A stretch of 64,000 nucleotides of DNA from Bradyrhizobium sp. CCBAU 53340 (GTDB taxonomy: Bacteria > Pseudomonadota > Alphaproteobacteria > Rhizobiales > Xanthobacteraceae). Under the pieces are notes generated by a model. It was not told the origin of the DNA, searched no databases, and saw nothing but the letters and a program-made list of their open reading frames with translations. Shown here in pieces: positions 9,395 through 17,952 of this stretch (positions are counted from its first letter, which is position 1; the number at the start of each line of letters is the position of its first letter). The DNA lies in contig NZ_CP030055.1 of assembly GCF_015291645.1 (NCBI RefSeq), positions 2,108,001 to 2,172,000 of the forward strand, given 5' to 3'. The position numbers and the translations under genes are program-made.

Positions 9395-10399
9395 ATGACC
9401 GTATCCTCTCGTCCGAATTCGATCATGCAGGCCGCGGTCTTCCACGGCAACGACCGCATCACCATCGAGCGCGTGGCGATGCCCGATGTCGGCACCGGCG
9501 AGGTGCTGGTGCGCGTCGCGCGCACGGCCCTATGCGGCTCCGATTTCAAGCTCTGGCACAAAGGCGCCGAATTCACCGCAGGCCACGAGATCTTTGGCGT
9601 GGTCGAGCAGCCCGGTCACCGCCTGCATGGCCGGCGTTGCACCGTCTATATTCCGTTGCACTGCGACCATTGCGCTGCCTGCAAGCGCGGCGACACCCAG
9701 ATGTGCCTGGAGGTCTCCAGCCTGATCGGCTGGAACAGGCCAGGCGGCTATGCCGAATATGTGCCGGTGCCGGAAAACTGTCTGCTGCCTGTTCCCGATG
9801 ACATCGAGGACAGTCTCGCGCCGCTGCTGCTCGACACCATCGGCACCTCGGGCCACGCCGTGCGTTTCGTCAGCCGCGTCGTGCCGCCGCGTGAAGCGGG
9901 GCCGGTTCTTGTGATGGGCGCAGGACCAGTCGGACTTGGCGTCGTGCTGGCGCTCCGCGCCCTCGGCTACAACGACATCCATGTCGCCGATCCCAATGCA
10001 GCGCGCCTCAACATCGCGCAATCCTTCGGGGCGAAAGCGCATCCGGTCGGCGATACCTCCAAGCGCTTTGCTCTCATCATGGAATGCTCAGGCGCGCATG
10101 CGGCGCGAAACCTCGGCATCGAGCTGGTCCTGCCGCGCGGCGCCTTGGTCCTGGTCGGCGAGAACGCCGCACCCTGGACTATCGAGGAAGGCAAGGTGTT
10201 CCGCCGCAAGGATTTCTACATGATCCGCACATTCTATTTCCCGGTTTCCGATTTCGAGCCGAACGTCGATCTGCTGCGCAAGTACAAGGACGAATACCGC
10301 GTCCTCGTCGACGGCGAGTTCGGCCTGTCGGCTCTCCCTGAGAATTTCGCCCGCTTCGCCAAGGGCGAACTGATCAAGCCGGTTCTGGCGCTGGACTGA
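9395..10399 (+). CDS. Zinc-dependent alcohol/polyol dehydrogenase (L-idonate/sorbitol dehydrogenase-like)
   Basis: A 334-residue medium-chain dehydrogenase. It shows the catalytic zinc site (LCGSDF with Cys, GHE with His-Glu), the four-cysteine structural zinc loop CDHCAACKRGDTQMC, and a GAGPVGLG nucleotide-binding motif. I place the start at the ATG at 9395, which follows an AAAGG sequence; an in-frame ATG at 9425 would begin at the conserved MQAAVF and is also possible. It sits between the permease and ATPase genes, which ties it to metabolism of the imported compound: oxidation of a sugar alcohol or sugar-acid hydroxyl is the best guess. Confidence 0.86.
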   Translation: MTVSSRPNSIMQAAVFHGNDRITIERVAMPDVGTGEVLVRVARTALCGSDFKLWHKGAEFTAGHEIFGVVEQPGHRLHGRRCTVYIPLHCDHCAACKRGDTQMCLEVSSLIGWNRPGGYAEYVPVPENCLLPVPDDIEDSLAPLLLDTIGTSGHAVRFVSRVVPPREAGPVLVMGAGPVGLGVVLALRALGYNDIHVADPNAARLNIAQSFGAKAHPVGDTSKRFALIMECSGAHAARNLGIELVLPRGALVLVGENAAPWTIEEGKVFRRKDFYMIRTFYFPVSDFEPNVDLLRKYKDEYRVLVDGEFGLSALPENFARFAKGELIKPVLALD

Positions 10400-10405
10400 G
10401 CGATC

Positions 10406-11479
10406 ATGGCCTCGATTTCGATCCGCAATCTCGTCAAGCGCTACGGCAATTTCACCGTGATCCCCGATCTCAATCTGGAGATCGCGGACCATGAATTCGT
10501 CGTGTTCGTCGGCCCGTCCGGCTGCGGCAAGTCGACCTTGCTGCGGATCATTGCCGGCCTCGAGCCGATTTCGGCTGGTGATCTCTATATCGGCGACAGG
10601 CGTGTCAATGGCGTCCAGGCTGCGCAGCGCGACATCGCAATGGTATTCCAGGATTACGCGCTCTATCCGCACATGAGCGTCTACGACAACATGTCGTTTG
10701 CGTTGGAGTTGAGAGACACGCCGAAAGCAGAGATCGACGCGCGGGTGAAGCGTGCCGCCGCGCTGCTGCACATCGAGCCTTATCTGGGCCGCAAGCCGAA
10801 GGAGCTGTCCGGCGGCCAGCGCCAGCGCGTCGCCATGGGCCGGGCCATCGTGCGCAATCCCAAGGCGTTTCTGTTCGACGAGCCGCTGTCAAATCTCGAT
10901 GCCAAGCTGCGCGGGCAGGTGCGGGCCGAGATCAAGGCGCTGTCGCAGGAATTGAAGACTACCATGGTCTTCGTCACCCACGACCAGATCGAGGCCATGA
11001 CCATGGCGGACCGGATCGTCGTGCTGCAGAGCGGCACCATCCAGCAATACGATGCGCCGGAGACGGTCTATGAGCAGCCCGCCAACCAGTTCGTCGCCGG
11101 CTTCATCGGCTCGCCCGCCATGAACTTCTTTCCGGTCGAATGGCGCGAGCAACGTGCGATCCTCTCGGGAGATGGAACGGCGGTGCCGATCGACGGCGAG
11201 GCCGCGAACCGGCTGCGGCGCGCCGGCAACGCCGTGCTCGGCATTCGCCCCGAGCATTTCGCCGTCGCCGCTGGCGGAGCCGATGGCATCGCCATCAACG
11301 TCAAGCTGGTCGAACCGCTCGGCTCGGATACGCTGATTCACTTCGATCTCGCCGGAGGCTCGGCCATCGCGCGGATCGATCCGGCGCTGCGGCCGAAGGT
11401 CGGCGATCGCATCGCGCTGCGTCCGCAGGCGGGCAAGACGCATTTGTTCGATGCCGGCAACGGGCAGGTCTTGCGGTGA
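10406..11479 (+). CDS. Sugar ABC transporter ATPase (MalK/UgpC family)
   Basis: A 357-residue ATPase with Walker A GPSGCGKST, Q-loop FQDYALYP, signature LSGGQRQRVAMGRA, Walker B FLFDEPLSNLDA and the switch histidine in VTHDQIEAMT. A C-terminal TOBE/OB-fold part (about residues 235-357) is typical of the MalK group. It energises the two permeases upstream. Its stop overlaps the GTG start of the kinase gene (GTGA). Confidence 0.94.
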   Translation: MASISIRNLVKRYGNFTVIPDLNLEIADHEFVVFVGPSGCGKSTLLRIIAGLEPISAGDLYIGDRRVNGVQAAQRDIAMVFQDYALYPHMSVYDNMSFALELRDTPKAEIDARVKRAAALLHIEPYLGRKPKELSGGQRQRVAMGRAIVRNPKAFLFDEPLSNLDAKLRGQVRAEIKALSQELKTTMVFVTHDQIEAMTMADRIVVLQSGTIQQYDAPETVYEQPANQFVAGFIGSPAMNFFPVEWREQRAILSGDGTAVPIDGEAANRLRRAGNAVLGIRPEHFAVAAGGADGIAINVKLVEPLGSDTLIHFDLAGGSAIARIDPALRPKVGDRIALRPQAGKTHLFDAGNGQVLR

Positions 11480-12435
11480 GCACGTCGGCGAACATTGGCG
11501 ATCTCTCGGCGCTTGCGGATGTCGCGTCCAGGGCGAGGCCTGTGCACGTGATCTGCCTCGGCCTGTCCGCGCTCGACCAGGTCTGGCGCGTCGATCGATC
11601 TTTCTCAGGCGAAAGCGAGAAGATCAAGGCCATTGCGTACGACACGCTCGGTGGCGGCATGGCAGCGAATGCGAGCGTCGCGGTGGCAAGGCTCGGCGCG
11701 TCCGTCGCGTTCTGGGGACGTGCAGGTGACGATGCCGCAGGGCACGAGATGAACGCTGCCTTTGTGTCCGAGGGCGTCGACGTCGAGAATTTCCGGCTGT
11801 TTCCCGGTGGTCGTTCGTCGGTCTCCGGGATCATCGTCGACAGCAGCGGCGAGCGGCAGATCGTCAATTTTCGCGGTCTCTATCCAGAGGCTGCAGACTG
11901 GCTTCCACGCGAAGCCGTCGCGCGCGCATCGTCCGTGCTGGCCGATCCCCGCTGGGTCGAGGGCGCCGCGACGCTGTTCCGGGAAGCGCGGGCGCGTGGC
12001 ATTCCCACGGTGCTTGACGGCGACGTGGCCGATGCCGACGTGTTCGAACGACTGCTCCCGCTGACCGACCATGCGATCTTCTCCGAGCCCGCGCTCACAG
12101 CCTTTGCCGGCTCCGTTGAAGACAAGTCCCTCGCAGCGCTCGCGCGCTTCGGTTGTCGCGTCATCGCCGTCACGCGCGGCGAGGGCGGCGTGAGCTGGTA
12201 CGAGAACGGCCAGTTGCACCGGCAGGCCGCCTATGCCGTCGAGGTCGTCGACACCACAGGCGCGGGCGACGTCTTCCACGGCGCCTATGCGCTGGCGGTC
12301 GGCGTTGGCCTCGACGTACGCGCCGCCATGGCCTTTTCGGCTGCCACGGCTGCCATGAAATGCCGCCACGCCGGCGGCCGCAACGGAATCCCCGATATCA
12401 ACGAGTGTCTTGAATTCATGAGGACGAAGCCATGA
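11476..12435 (+). CDS. PfkB family sugar kinase
   Basis: A 319-residue ribokinase-type kinase. It starts with GTG at 11476, overlapping the ATPase stop. The N-terminal GGGMAANASVAVARLGASVAFWGRAGDD block is the first PfkB region; DTTGAGDVFHGAYA near residue 255 is the second signature and holds the catalytic aspartate. It would phosphorylate a ketose or sugar acid after import and oxidation. The next gene overlaps by 4 bp and encodes an aldolase, so a kinase-aldolase sequence is implied. Confidence 0.9.
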   Translation: MSTSANIGDLSALADVASRARPVHVICLGLSALDQVWRVDRSFSGESEKIKAIAYDTLGGGMAANASVAVARLGASVAFWGRAGDDAAGHEMNAAFVSEGVDVENFRLFPGGRSSVSGIIVDSSGERQIVNFRGLYPEAADWLPREAVARASSVLADPRWVEGAATLFREARARGIPTVLDGDVADADVFERLLPLTDHAIFSEPALTAFAGSVEDKSLAALARFGCRVIAVTRGEGGVSWYENGQLHRQAAYAVEVVDTTGAGDVFHGAYALAVGVGLDVRAAMAFSAATAAMKCRHAGGRNGIPDINECLEFMRTKP

Positions 12436-13469
12436 GAACGATTGGAAAGAACCGCGGCCTGGCACGGCTTGCTGACGCGGATGGCCACTTTCGCATGGTC
12501 GCGCTGGACCAGCGGCCGCCATTGTTCGATGCCATCGCGAAAGCTAAGGGCATCACGCGGGACCAGGTCGAGTATTCCGACGTCACGGCGGCCAAGCGGC
12601 TTCTGGTCGAGAACCTCGCGCCGCATTGCAGCTCGATGCTGTTCGATCCGAATTTCGCGGTGCCCGCCGCGATCGACCTGCTGCCGCCGCGCTGCGGCCT
12701 GATCATGACGCTGGAGGAGCATCGCGTCGAGGAGACCGCCGGCGGCCGCAAGTCGCGCGCGATCACCAACTGGAGCGTCGAGAAAATCCGTGCCATGGGC
12801 GGCGACGCGGTCAAGGTGCTGGCGTGGTACCGCCCAGACGCCGATGCCGCTGTCAACGAGCACCAGGAGAGGTTCGTGCGCGAGATCGGCGAGGACTGCG
12901 CCCGCCACGACATTCCCTACGTTCTGGAACTGCTGGTCTATCCGTTCCTCGGCAGCGCTAATCATACCGCCGACTATGTGGAATCGCCCGTAAAGTTGCC
13001 AGGCCTCGTCATCGAGAGCGTGCGTGAGTTTGCCAAGCCCGAATACGGCGTCGATCTCCTCAAACTCGAGAGCCCGCTGGCGGCCAACAGCCTGCCGGCG
13101 CGCGACGGCAGCGCCGAAGCGAAGGCAGCACAGAAGGAGTTCGACGCGATCGGCGATATCTGCCGCGAGCGGAGCATTCCCTGGGTGCTGCTATCAGGCG
13201 GCGCCGCGCCCGAAAAATTCGAGCGGGTGCTCGACTATTCCTATGCTGCTGGCGCAAGCGGATTTCTCGCCGGCCGAACCATCTGGCTCGATGCCGTGCT
13301 GAAGAACTTCCCGGACCGCGCCGCGGTCTCGGCGAGCCTGCGCAAGGACGGCCTCAACGTGCTGGAGCGGCTCAACAAGCTGACCACCGCCAAGGGCACG
13401 CCCTGGAAGGCGCGCTTTCCGGTGTTCACCGACATCAAGCAGGAAGGTGACTTCGCACGCGCCTACTGA
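12432..13469 (+). CDS. LacD-like class I aldolase (tagatose-1,6-bisphosphate aldolase family)
   Basis: A 345-residue TIM-barrel aldolase related to LacD and, more distantly, to the sulfofructose-1-phosphate aldolase YihT. Recognisable parts are ALDQRPPL, a DAVKVLAWYRPD strand, DLLKLESPLA with the likely Schiff-base lysine, and AGASGFLAGRTIW near the phosphate-binding end. ATGA overlap with the kinase gene. I infer that it splits the kinase product into two three-carbon units. The exact substrate (tagatose-type, sulfosugar or other) is open. Confidence 0.82.
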   Translation: MRTIGKNRGLARLADADGHFRMVALDQRPPLFDAIAKAKGITRDQVEYSDVTAAKRLLVENLAPHCSSMLFDPNFAVPAAIDLLPPRCGLIMTLEEHRVEETAGGRKSRAITNWSVEKIRAMGGDAVKVLAWYRPDADAAVNEHQERFVREIGEDCARHDIPYVLELLVYPFLGSANHTADYVESPVKLPGLVIESVREFAKPEYGVDLLKLESPLAANSLPARDGSAEAKAAQKEFDAIGDICRERSIPWVLLSGGAAPEKFERVLDYSYAAGASGFLAGRTIWLDAVLKNFPDRAAVSASLRKDGLNVLERLNKLTTAKGTPWKARFPVFTDIKQEGDFARAY

Positions 13470-13509
13470 GAATGTTAGCAGCTCAGTGTAGTCTCGCAGG
13501 ACCTGCAGC

Positions 13510-14634
13510 ATGACTGACAGCTTCACCATTCGCTCGATCGAAGCGTTCTGCTATCGCTATCCCCTGGCGACGCCGGTGGTGACGTCGTTCGGCAAGATGC
13601 TCAACCGTCCCGCCGTCTTCGTTCGCGTCGTGGATGAGGACGGCGTCGAAGGATGGGGCGAAGCGTGGTCCAACTTCCCCGCACCGGGCGCGGAGCATCG
13701 CGGCCGGCTCGTGAATGAAGTGCTTGCGCCCGGCCTTGTCGGTCGCAAGTTCGACCATCCCGCCCAGGCATTCGACATCCTGACCAAAGGCACCGAGGTG
13801 CTCGCGCTTCAATGCGGCGAGCCTGGTCCATTCGCGCAGGCGATTTCCGGTATCGATCTCGCGCTGTGGGATCTCGTTGCCCGGCGGCAGCACTTGCCGC
13901 TGTGGCGTCTGCTCGGCGGCCGGTCGAGCAGGATCAAGGTCTATGCCAGCGGCATCAATCCCGCCGGCGCCGCGCGGACGGCAGAAGCTGCGCTCGAGCG
14001 CGGCCATCGCGCGTTGAAGCTGAAGGTCGGATTCGGTGCCGAGACGGACCTTGCCAATCTCTCCGCATTGCGTGCCATCGTCGGCGCCGGCATGCTTGCC
14101 GCCGATGCCAATCAGGGATGGTCGGTGGATCAGGCTTTGGAGATGCTGCCGCGGCTCGCCGTCTTCGATCTGCGCTGGCTGGAGGAGCCCATCCGCGCCG
14201 ACCGCCCGCGCGAGGAATGGCGCAGGTTGCGGTCAGCCGCGGAGATGCCGATTGCGGCGGGCGAGAACATCTCCAGCGTCGAAGCGTTCAGCACCATTCT
14301 GTCAGAAGACGTGCTCGGCGTGGTTCAACCCGATATCGCGAAATGGGGAGGTCTCAGCGTCTGTGTCGGGCTCGCCCGCGATATCCGGCAGGCAGGCAGG
14401 ACATTTTGCCCGCACTATCTGGGTGGGGGTCTCGGATTAGTTGCGTCTGCGCATCTTCTCGCCGGAGTTGGAGGCGATGGCTGGCTTGAAGTCGATGCCA
14501 ATGACAATCCGTTGCGCGATCTGTTCTGCGGTCCGGTCCTCGACGTGAGAGAAGGCGTGGTTGAATTGAACCAAGACCCGGGACTCGGGATCACGCCTGA
14601 TTTTTCAGCGATCGAGCGCTATCGCAGCAGCTAG
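13510..14634 (+). CDS. Mandelate racemase/muconate lactonizing enzyme family protein
   Basis: A 374-residue enolase-superfamily enzyme. The KxK motif (LKLKVGF) supplies the base, DANQGW, LEEP and AGEN supply metal-binding acids, and CPHYLGGGLG supplies the C-terminal histidine. This set is typical of sugar-acid dehydratases or racemases. It lies 40 bp downstream of the aldolase and probably closes the operon. It could dehydrate or racemise an acid produced by the dehydrogenases. Confidence 0.9.
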   Translation: MTDSFTIRSIEAFCYRYPLATPVVTSFGKMLNRPAVFVRVVDEDGVEGWGEAWSNFPAPGAEHRGRLVNEVLAPGLVGRKFDHPAQAFDILTKGTEVLALQCGEPGPFAQAISGIDLALWDLVARRQHLPLWRLLGGRSSRIKVYASGINPAGAARTAEAALERGHRALKLKVGFGAETDLANLSALRAIVGAGMLAADANQGWSVDQALEMLPRLAVFDLRWLEEPIRADRPREEWRRLRSAAEMPIAAGENISSVEAFSTILSEDVLGVVQPDIAKWGGLSVCVGLARDIRQAGRTFCPHYLGGGLGLVASAHLLAGVGGDGWLEVDANDNPLRDLFCGPVLDVREGVVELNQDPGLGITPDFSAIERYRSS

Positions 14635-15000
14635 GTTCGAAGACCATTGCCTCCATAGAGGCTGTTCGGCAGCCATTCGGACGCGAACGTCGGAACGCAA
14701 GCCATCCGGGTGTGATGGCTGCGCGACTGCGCGGATTCGCTCAGCAGATCCAGCCTGGATTGAACTTCCTGGCGGGCTCGCTTGGCGTGTTCGAACAGGA
14801 ACCTCCCCTCGGGCGTGAGCAATACCTTCTGTGGCGTTCTGCGAACAGCAGGACGCCGATCCGCTCGTCCGGCTCGCGGACCTGCATGCTGACCGCAGAA
14901 GGAGACCGGCCGGATTCTTCCGCGGCTTTCCGAAAGCTCGTGCTCGGCTGCGAGCAGAATGGTATGGAGAAGCTCGAGATTGATGTTCGATAGAACTTGA
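14631..15000 (-). pseudogene. Decayed LysR family regulator (HTH and linker, two frameshifts, truncated)
   Basis: Reading leftwards from about 15000, three frames in turn give consecutive pieces of one LysR N-terminus: NINLELLHTILLAAEHE, then FRKAAEESGRSPSAVSMQV with REPDERIGVLLF, then RRTPQKVLLTPEGRFLFEHA and QEVQSRLDLL. Two frame changes, near 14942 and near 14835, break the gene. The effector domain is missing: only a start such as MACVPTFASEWLPN remains before the stop at 14631, which touches the end of the enolase-family gene. The usual gene is about 300 codons; about 120 are left. Confidence 0.82.
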
Positions 15001-15107
15001 TGCCTGGGGTTTGCGGACGCGAAAAGGGAACGGAAGGTCTTGGTTGGACCGCAACCTTAACAGAATGTCGATGTCGGTGGTTGGATCTCCAGGATTTTGA
15101 ACCTGCT

Positions 15108-15998
15108 CTAGCGCTTCAGAACCGATGCGAAAAACGTGATCGCCTCCGCAGTCGAATCGCGCGCCGCGGCGGCGTTGGCCGGAACGTCCTGTCGGCTTGC
15201 GCCCGGATCGTCGAAATCATGCGTCGCGCCGGGATAGATCTTGAGGGTGACATCGGCCTGCTGGGACCGGCTCTCGTTGATGAGATCGCTGCATTCCTGC
15301 GGGGATATCTCTTCATCGGCCGTCCCGACGAAGACGCGCAGCGGAGCGTACGGGATCAGGCCGGCCTTGAAATGTCCCTTCAGGCCACAGCCGGGATAAA
15401 AGGCCAACGCGCCGCGGAAGCCGCTGGTCGGCGAGGGCGATTTGAGCGCCGGCGTAGTCGACGACATGGCGGCAAGCGTAGCGCTTGCGCCGTTGGACCA
15501 GCCCTGCAGCGCGATGCGATCCGGCACAACGTCGTTGCGGGTGCGCAGATAGGCGAGTGCGCCATAGGCATCGAATGGCCGTACGGTGACTTCGTTGACG
15601 CTTTCAGGGCGCTGGTTATAGCTTTGATGCGTGAAGCCCTGCGGATAACCACGCGGTCCGAATCCGTCCACCAGAATGGCGAGATAGCCTTGTTGAGCCC
15701 ACAGATGGCCCCACTTCTGGTGCCGCTGCGAGAGCGTCGAGGCATCGTACCTGCCGTCTGCGAGCGATGAATAGGGGCCGGCGCGGCCGTGCATCATGAC
15801 CACGGCGGGGCTCCGCGCGGCATGCGGGCCTTCCGGCTTGAAGACATAGCCGAACAGCGTGGTTTGACCATCGGCGCTCGGAAAGACGACACGATCGGGC
15901 AGTGGACCGATCGGAGGTGGTGTCGCCGCGACCGAAAGGACTACCGCAGCGGTGACGGCCACGAACCTGCCAAGGGAAAGCGAACGGGCTGAAATCAC
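15108..15998 (-). CDS. Secreted alpha/beta hydrolase, dienelactone hydrolase type
   Basis: A 296-residue protein. I choose the GTG at 15998 because GAGGTG lies just upstream and a signal peptide follows (SLGRFVAVTAAVVLSVAATP); an in-frame ATG at 16079 would add 27 unlikely residues. The hydrolase core has MMHGRAGPY (oxyanion region), the nucleophile elbow GWSNG, an acidic residue in FVGTADEEI and a catalytic His in GATHDFDDPGA. It is divergent from a small secreted protein gene, and the gap holds the first repeat-palindrome module. Substrate unknown; presumably periplasmic ester or lactone. Confidence 0.86.
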   Translation of the reverse strand: MISARSLSLGRFVAVTAAVVLSVAATPPPIGPLPDRVVFPSADGQTTLFGYVFKPEGPHAARSPAVVMMHGRAGPYSSLADGRYDASTLSQRHQKWGHLWAQQGYLAILVDGFGPRGYPQGFTHQSYNQRPESVNEVTVRPFDAYGALAYLRTRNDVVPDRIALQGWSNGASATLAAMSSTTPALKSPSPTSGFRGALAFYPGCGLKGHFKAGLIPYAPLRVFVGTADEEISPQECSDLINESRSQQADVTLKIYPGATHDFDDPGASRQDVPANAAAARDSTAEAITFFASVLKR

Positions 15999-16119
15999 GG
16001 GGCACCTCAAATGATCAATCACAAACGAGGAAGAATCTAGCTGAATTGCGTGCGCGAAATCCATGCAGATTTCCCACATCGTTCCTGCTCAATCTAGTTC
16101 GACGCTGCTCCCTTGTCCC

Positions 16120-16223
16120 GTAAACGGGCTGTAAATCTGATGTAAACGACTGCAAACCCTTGGAGATCTCCTGAACGCAGGGCGTTGCGGCGTGACAGAT
16201 GGGCATGATGTGAATGTTCACAT
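16120..16223. promoter_or_regulatory. Repeat-palindrome regulatory module, copy A
   Basis: Six half-sites start at 16120, 16131, 16142, 16152, 16162 and 16171: GTAAAC, GTAAAT, GTAAAC, GCAAAC, GGAGAT, CTGAAC. The palindrome TGTGAATGTTCACA follows at 16209-16222. The copy lies between the divergent hydrolase gene and the small secreted protein gene at 16283. Such 11-bp direct repeats resemble binding sites of OmpR/PhoB-type regulators. Confidence 0.75.
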
Positions 16224-16282
16224 CGCGTCCAGACGGGCCGTGAGCCATGGACGCTCAACACGACCAACCACAGGAGATAGTC

Positions 16283-16468
16283 ATGTTACGTCTGTCAGGT
16301 TTCCTCGCCATTGCGCTCAGCGTGCTTCTTTGCGCCTCCGGCCCCGCAGCGGCGGGATTTACCAAGACGCCCCAGGTCTCCAAGGCCTACAACCCTCACA
16401 TGAGGACGACGGTGGGACGCGCCATGGATCCGATGTGGCCGCGCGTGAGGCGCAATCCGTTCAATTAG
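16283..16468 (+). CDS. Small secreted protein (61 aa)
   Basis: The ATG at 16283 follows CAGGAGA. The first ~24 residues form a signal peptide (MLRLSGFLAIALSVLLCASG, then PAAA) almost identical in pattern to those of the other proteins behind the same cis module. The mature part is about 37 residues, basic, with proline and methionine (PHMRTTVGRAMDPMWPRVRR) and no cysteine. I recognise no domain. The conserved 5' module, ribosome site and leader make it a real gene despite its size. Possibly a periplasmic or extracellular peptide. Confidence 0.72.
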   Translation: MLRLSGFLAIALSVLLCASGPAAAGFTKTPQVSKAYNPHMRTTVGRAMDPMWPRVRRNPFN

Positions 16469-16544
16469 ACCGGTTCGTCAGTTCATGCGAAACAGCGAGA
16501 ACAGCGTCGGCAGAGGTGAGCGGCTATGCGCTGCCCCTGCCGGC

Positions 16545-16772
16545 GCTCGAATCTCTTGCAGTCGAGAATGCTCCTGCAAAATGCGGCCACAGGCTGCCGT
16601 CGCATCCTGCATCCCTGCGACGTTGCCGGCACATCATCCTGTCGGCTTGCTCCCAAATTCATCGAAATGATGCATGGCGATTCCGGCTGGGTGGTCTCGA
16701 CAGGTGTCGACCAGATCGCGCTGTTCGCCCGGCGATATTCCTTCACCGGCTGTGCCGGCGGGTACCCAAGCC
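16545..16772 (-). pseudogene. Remnant of a second dienelactone-hydrolase-like gene (C-terminal part)
   Basis: On the minus strand one frame gives AGTAGEGISPGEQRDLVDTC, matching VGTADEEISPQECSDLINES of the hydrolase at 15108-15998. After a frame change another frame gives GASRQDDVPATSQGC and a following RRQPVAAFCRSIL, matching GASRQDVPANAAAA and AEAITFFASVL of the same protein. No intact reading frame remains and the N-terminal half is gone. It lies upstream of, and divergent from, the next module copy and secreted gene, so the original arrangement was a second hydrolase/secreted-protein pair. Confidence 0.72.
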
Positions 16773-16812
16773 GCTCCCCGATCAATCAAGCCTGACGGTG
16801 CCCGCGCGTCCC

Positions 16813-16915
16813 GTAAACGGGCTGTAAACTTGGTGTAAATGGTTGTAAATGCTCGCAAATCTCCTGAACGCATGGATGCGGCGGCGTGACTGATGGGCAG
16901 GTGTGAATGGTCACA
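16813..16915. promoter_or_regulatory. Repeat-palindrome regulatory module, copy B
   Basis: Half-sites start at 16813, 16824, 16835, 16845, 16855 and 16864: GTAAAC, GTAAAC, GTAAAT, GTAAAT, GCAAAT, CTGAAC. This is the most regular copy. Palindrome TGTGAATGGTCACA at 16902-16915; the start codon of the proline-rich secreted protein is 54 bp further on. Confidence 0.78.
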
Positions 16916-16968
16916 TCGCATCCAGACGGCCGTGAGCCCTGGGTGCTCATCAATCAAAGGAGACAGCC

Positions 16969-17865
16969 ATGTTACGCACGTCAACCTTCCTTGCGATCGC
17001 ACTCAGCGCGACCGCGATCTGCTCTGCCACCATCCCGGCGGCGGCCAATCCGCTAACGGTCTTCGGCGGCGGCAGCCGTCTGGCTCAACTTCCTTCGGCG
17101 GCACCGGTCTTGGCCAGGCCGCAGGCGAGCCTGGAGGCCAGCCATGTGCTGAACCAAAAGCCCGTCGACCTTCCGCCCAAGATCGTGACGACGGTCCCGA
17201 AGACCTCGTACGGTGGCAGCCCGATGCAGATTCCGAAGAATCACGTTATCGACCAGGTGCAGAACGCCCAAATTCCGCAGAAGGATTTGCCGCCGCCTGA
17301 CATCTGCGCGACCCATCCGTATTTGCAGATGTGCCACAAGCCGCCGCCTCCACCGCCCCCGCCACCGCCCCCGCCGCCGCCCCCGCCGCCGCCTCCGCCT
17401 CCGCCGCCGCCGCCTCCTCCGCCCCCGCCTCATCACTCGGATGGCGGTGGGGTGATCATACTGGCACCGCAAGTGCCGGTTCAGGCCGCTGTTGCTGTGC
17501 CCGTCCCCTACGGCACGCCGGCACGTGTCGGCACGGGAAGCGGATCGGGGTCGGTTGCGAAGGCACCAGCGCAGCCTGTCGTGACGCCTGCCTGCACGAC
17601 GGCGGCCGACATTCCGGCCCTGGGTGCGGCGATCGACCAGCTGCTTCCCACCGCCCAGCTTTCCGACGCTGACATGAGCGAGATCACCGAGCTCAGGCAG
17701 TTGATCCAGGTGCTGGCGACGGACGGCAAGGTGGCGGCCGCGCGCGATGTCGAAGAAGACGCCATGAACCGTCTCGGCTACCGGAAGGTCTGGCTCCGTT
17801 GCGGGCTTGGAACGTTCGAGTGGGAGAAGCAGACCGTAACCACGCAGGCCAGCCAGGCCAAGTGA
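16969..17865 (+). CDS. Secreted protein with a 30-proline tract
   Basis: A 298-residue protein. A signal peptide (MLRTSTFLAIALSATAICSA, cleaved near AAA-NPL) is followed by a low-complexity region with SLEASHVLNQKP, a run of 30 prolines at about residues 125-154, and a C-terminal domain of about 85 residues (ACTTAADIPALGAAIDQLL to LRCGLGTFEW) with two cysteines. The C-terminal domain is clearly shared with the protein at 24228. The polyproline stretch could span the cell wall or bind a partner. AAAGGAGA precedes the ATG at 16969. No known function. Confidence 0.85.
   Translation: MLRTSTFLAIALSATAICSATIPAAANPLTVFGGGSRLAQLPSAAPVLARPQASLEASHVLNQKPVDLPPKIVTTVPKTSYGGSPMQIPKNHVIDQVQNAQIPQKDLPPPDICATHPYLQMCHKPPPPPPPPPPPPPPPPPPPPPPPPPPPPPPHHSDGGGVIILAPQVPVQAAVAVPVPYGTPARVGTGSGSGSVAKAPAQPVVTPACTTAADIPALGAAIDQLLPTAQLSDADMSEITELRQLIQVLATDGKVAAARDVEEDAMNRLGYRKVWLRCGLGTFEWEKQTVTTQASQAK
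17341..17430 (+). repeat. CCN codon repeat encoding 30 consecutive prolines
   Basis: Ninety bases of CCG/CCT/CCC/CCA codons inside the secreted protein gene. All four proline codons are mixed, so it is not a pure microsatellite, but length variation by slippage is likely. Confidence 0.95.
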
Positions 17866-17884
17866 AATGACGGTGGCAGATCCG

Positions 17885-17921
17885 GCGGAGGCAACGTCCA
17901 TGGCGCTGCCTCCGCTTCCTT
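17885..17921 (+). terminator. Terminator-like hairpin after the proline-rich gene
   Basis: GCGGAGGCA (17885-17893) pairs with TGCCTCCGC (17907-17915), followed by a short TTCCTT. The same stem sequence is found after the paralogous gene at 24228. It lies about 20 bp after the stop codon. Confidence 0.6.
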
Positions 17922-17952
17922 GCGCTCCCGCCGCGTTCGAATTCCCGCTGGT

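Noticed and set aside
16120..16176. CRISPR-like repeat array
   Set aside because: Units are 9-11 bp with no spacers and vary in sequence; a protein binding array is the better reading.
16209..16222. CRP-like TGTGA...TCACA site
   Set aside because: The spacer is 4 bases in all six copies, whereas CRP sites have 6; the arms match only by look.
17053..17901. Long Arg-rich open frame antisense to the proline-rich gene
   Set aside because: It is the antisense of CCN codons and has no start signal or domain.
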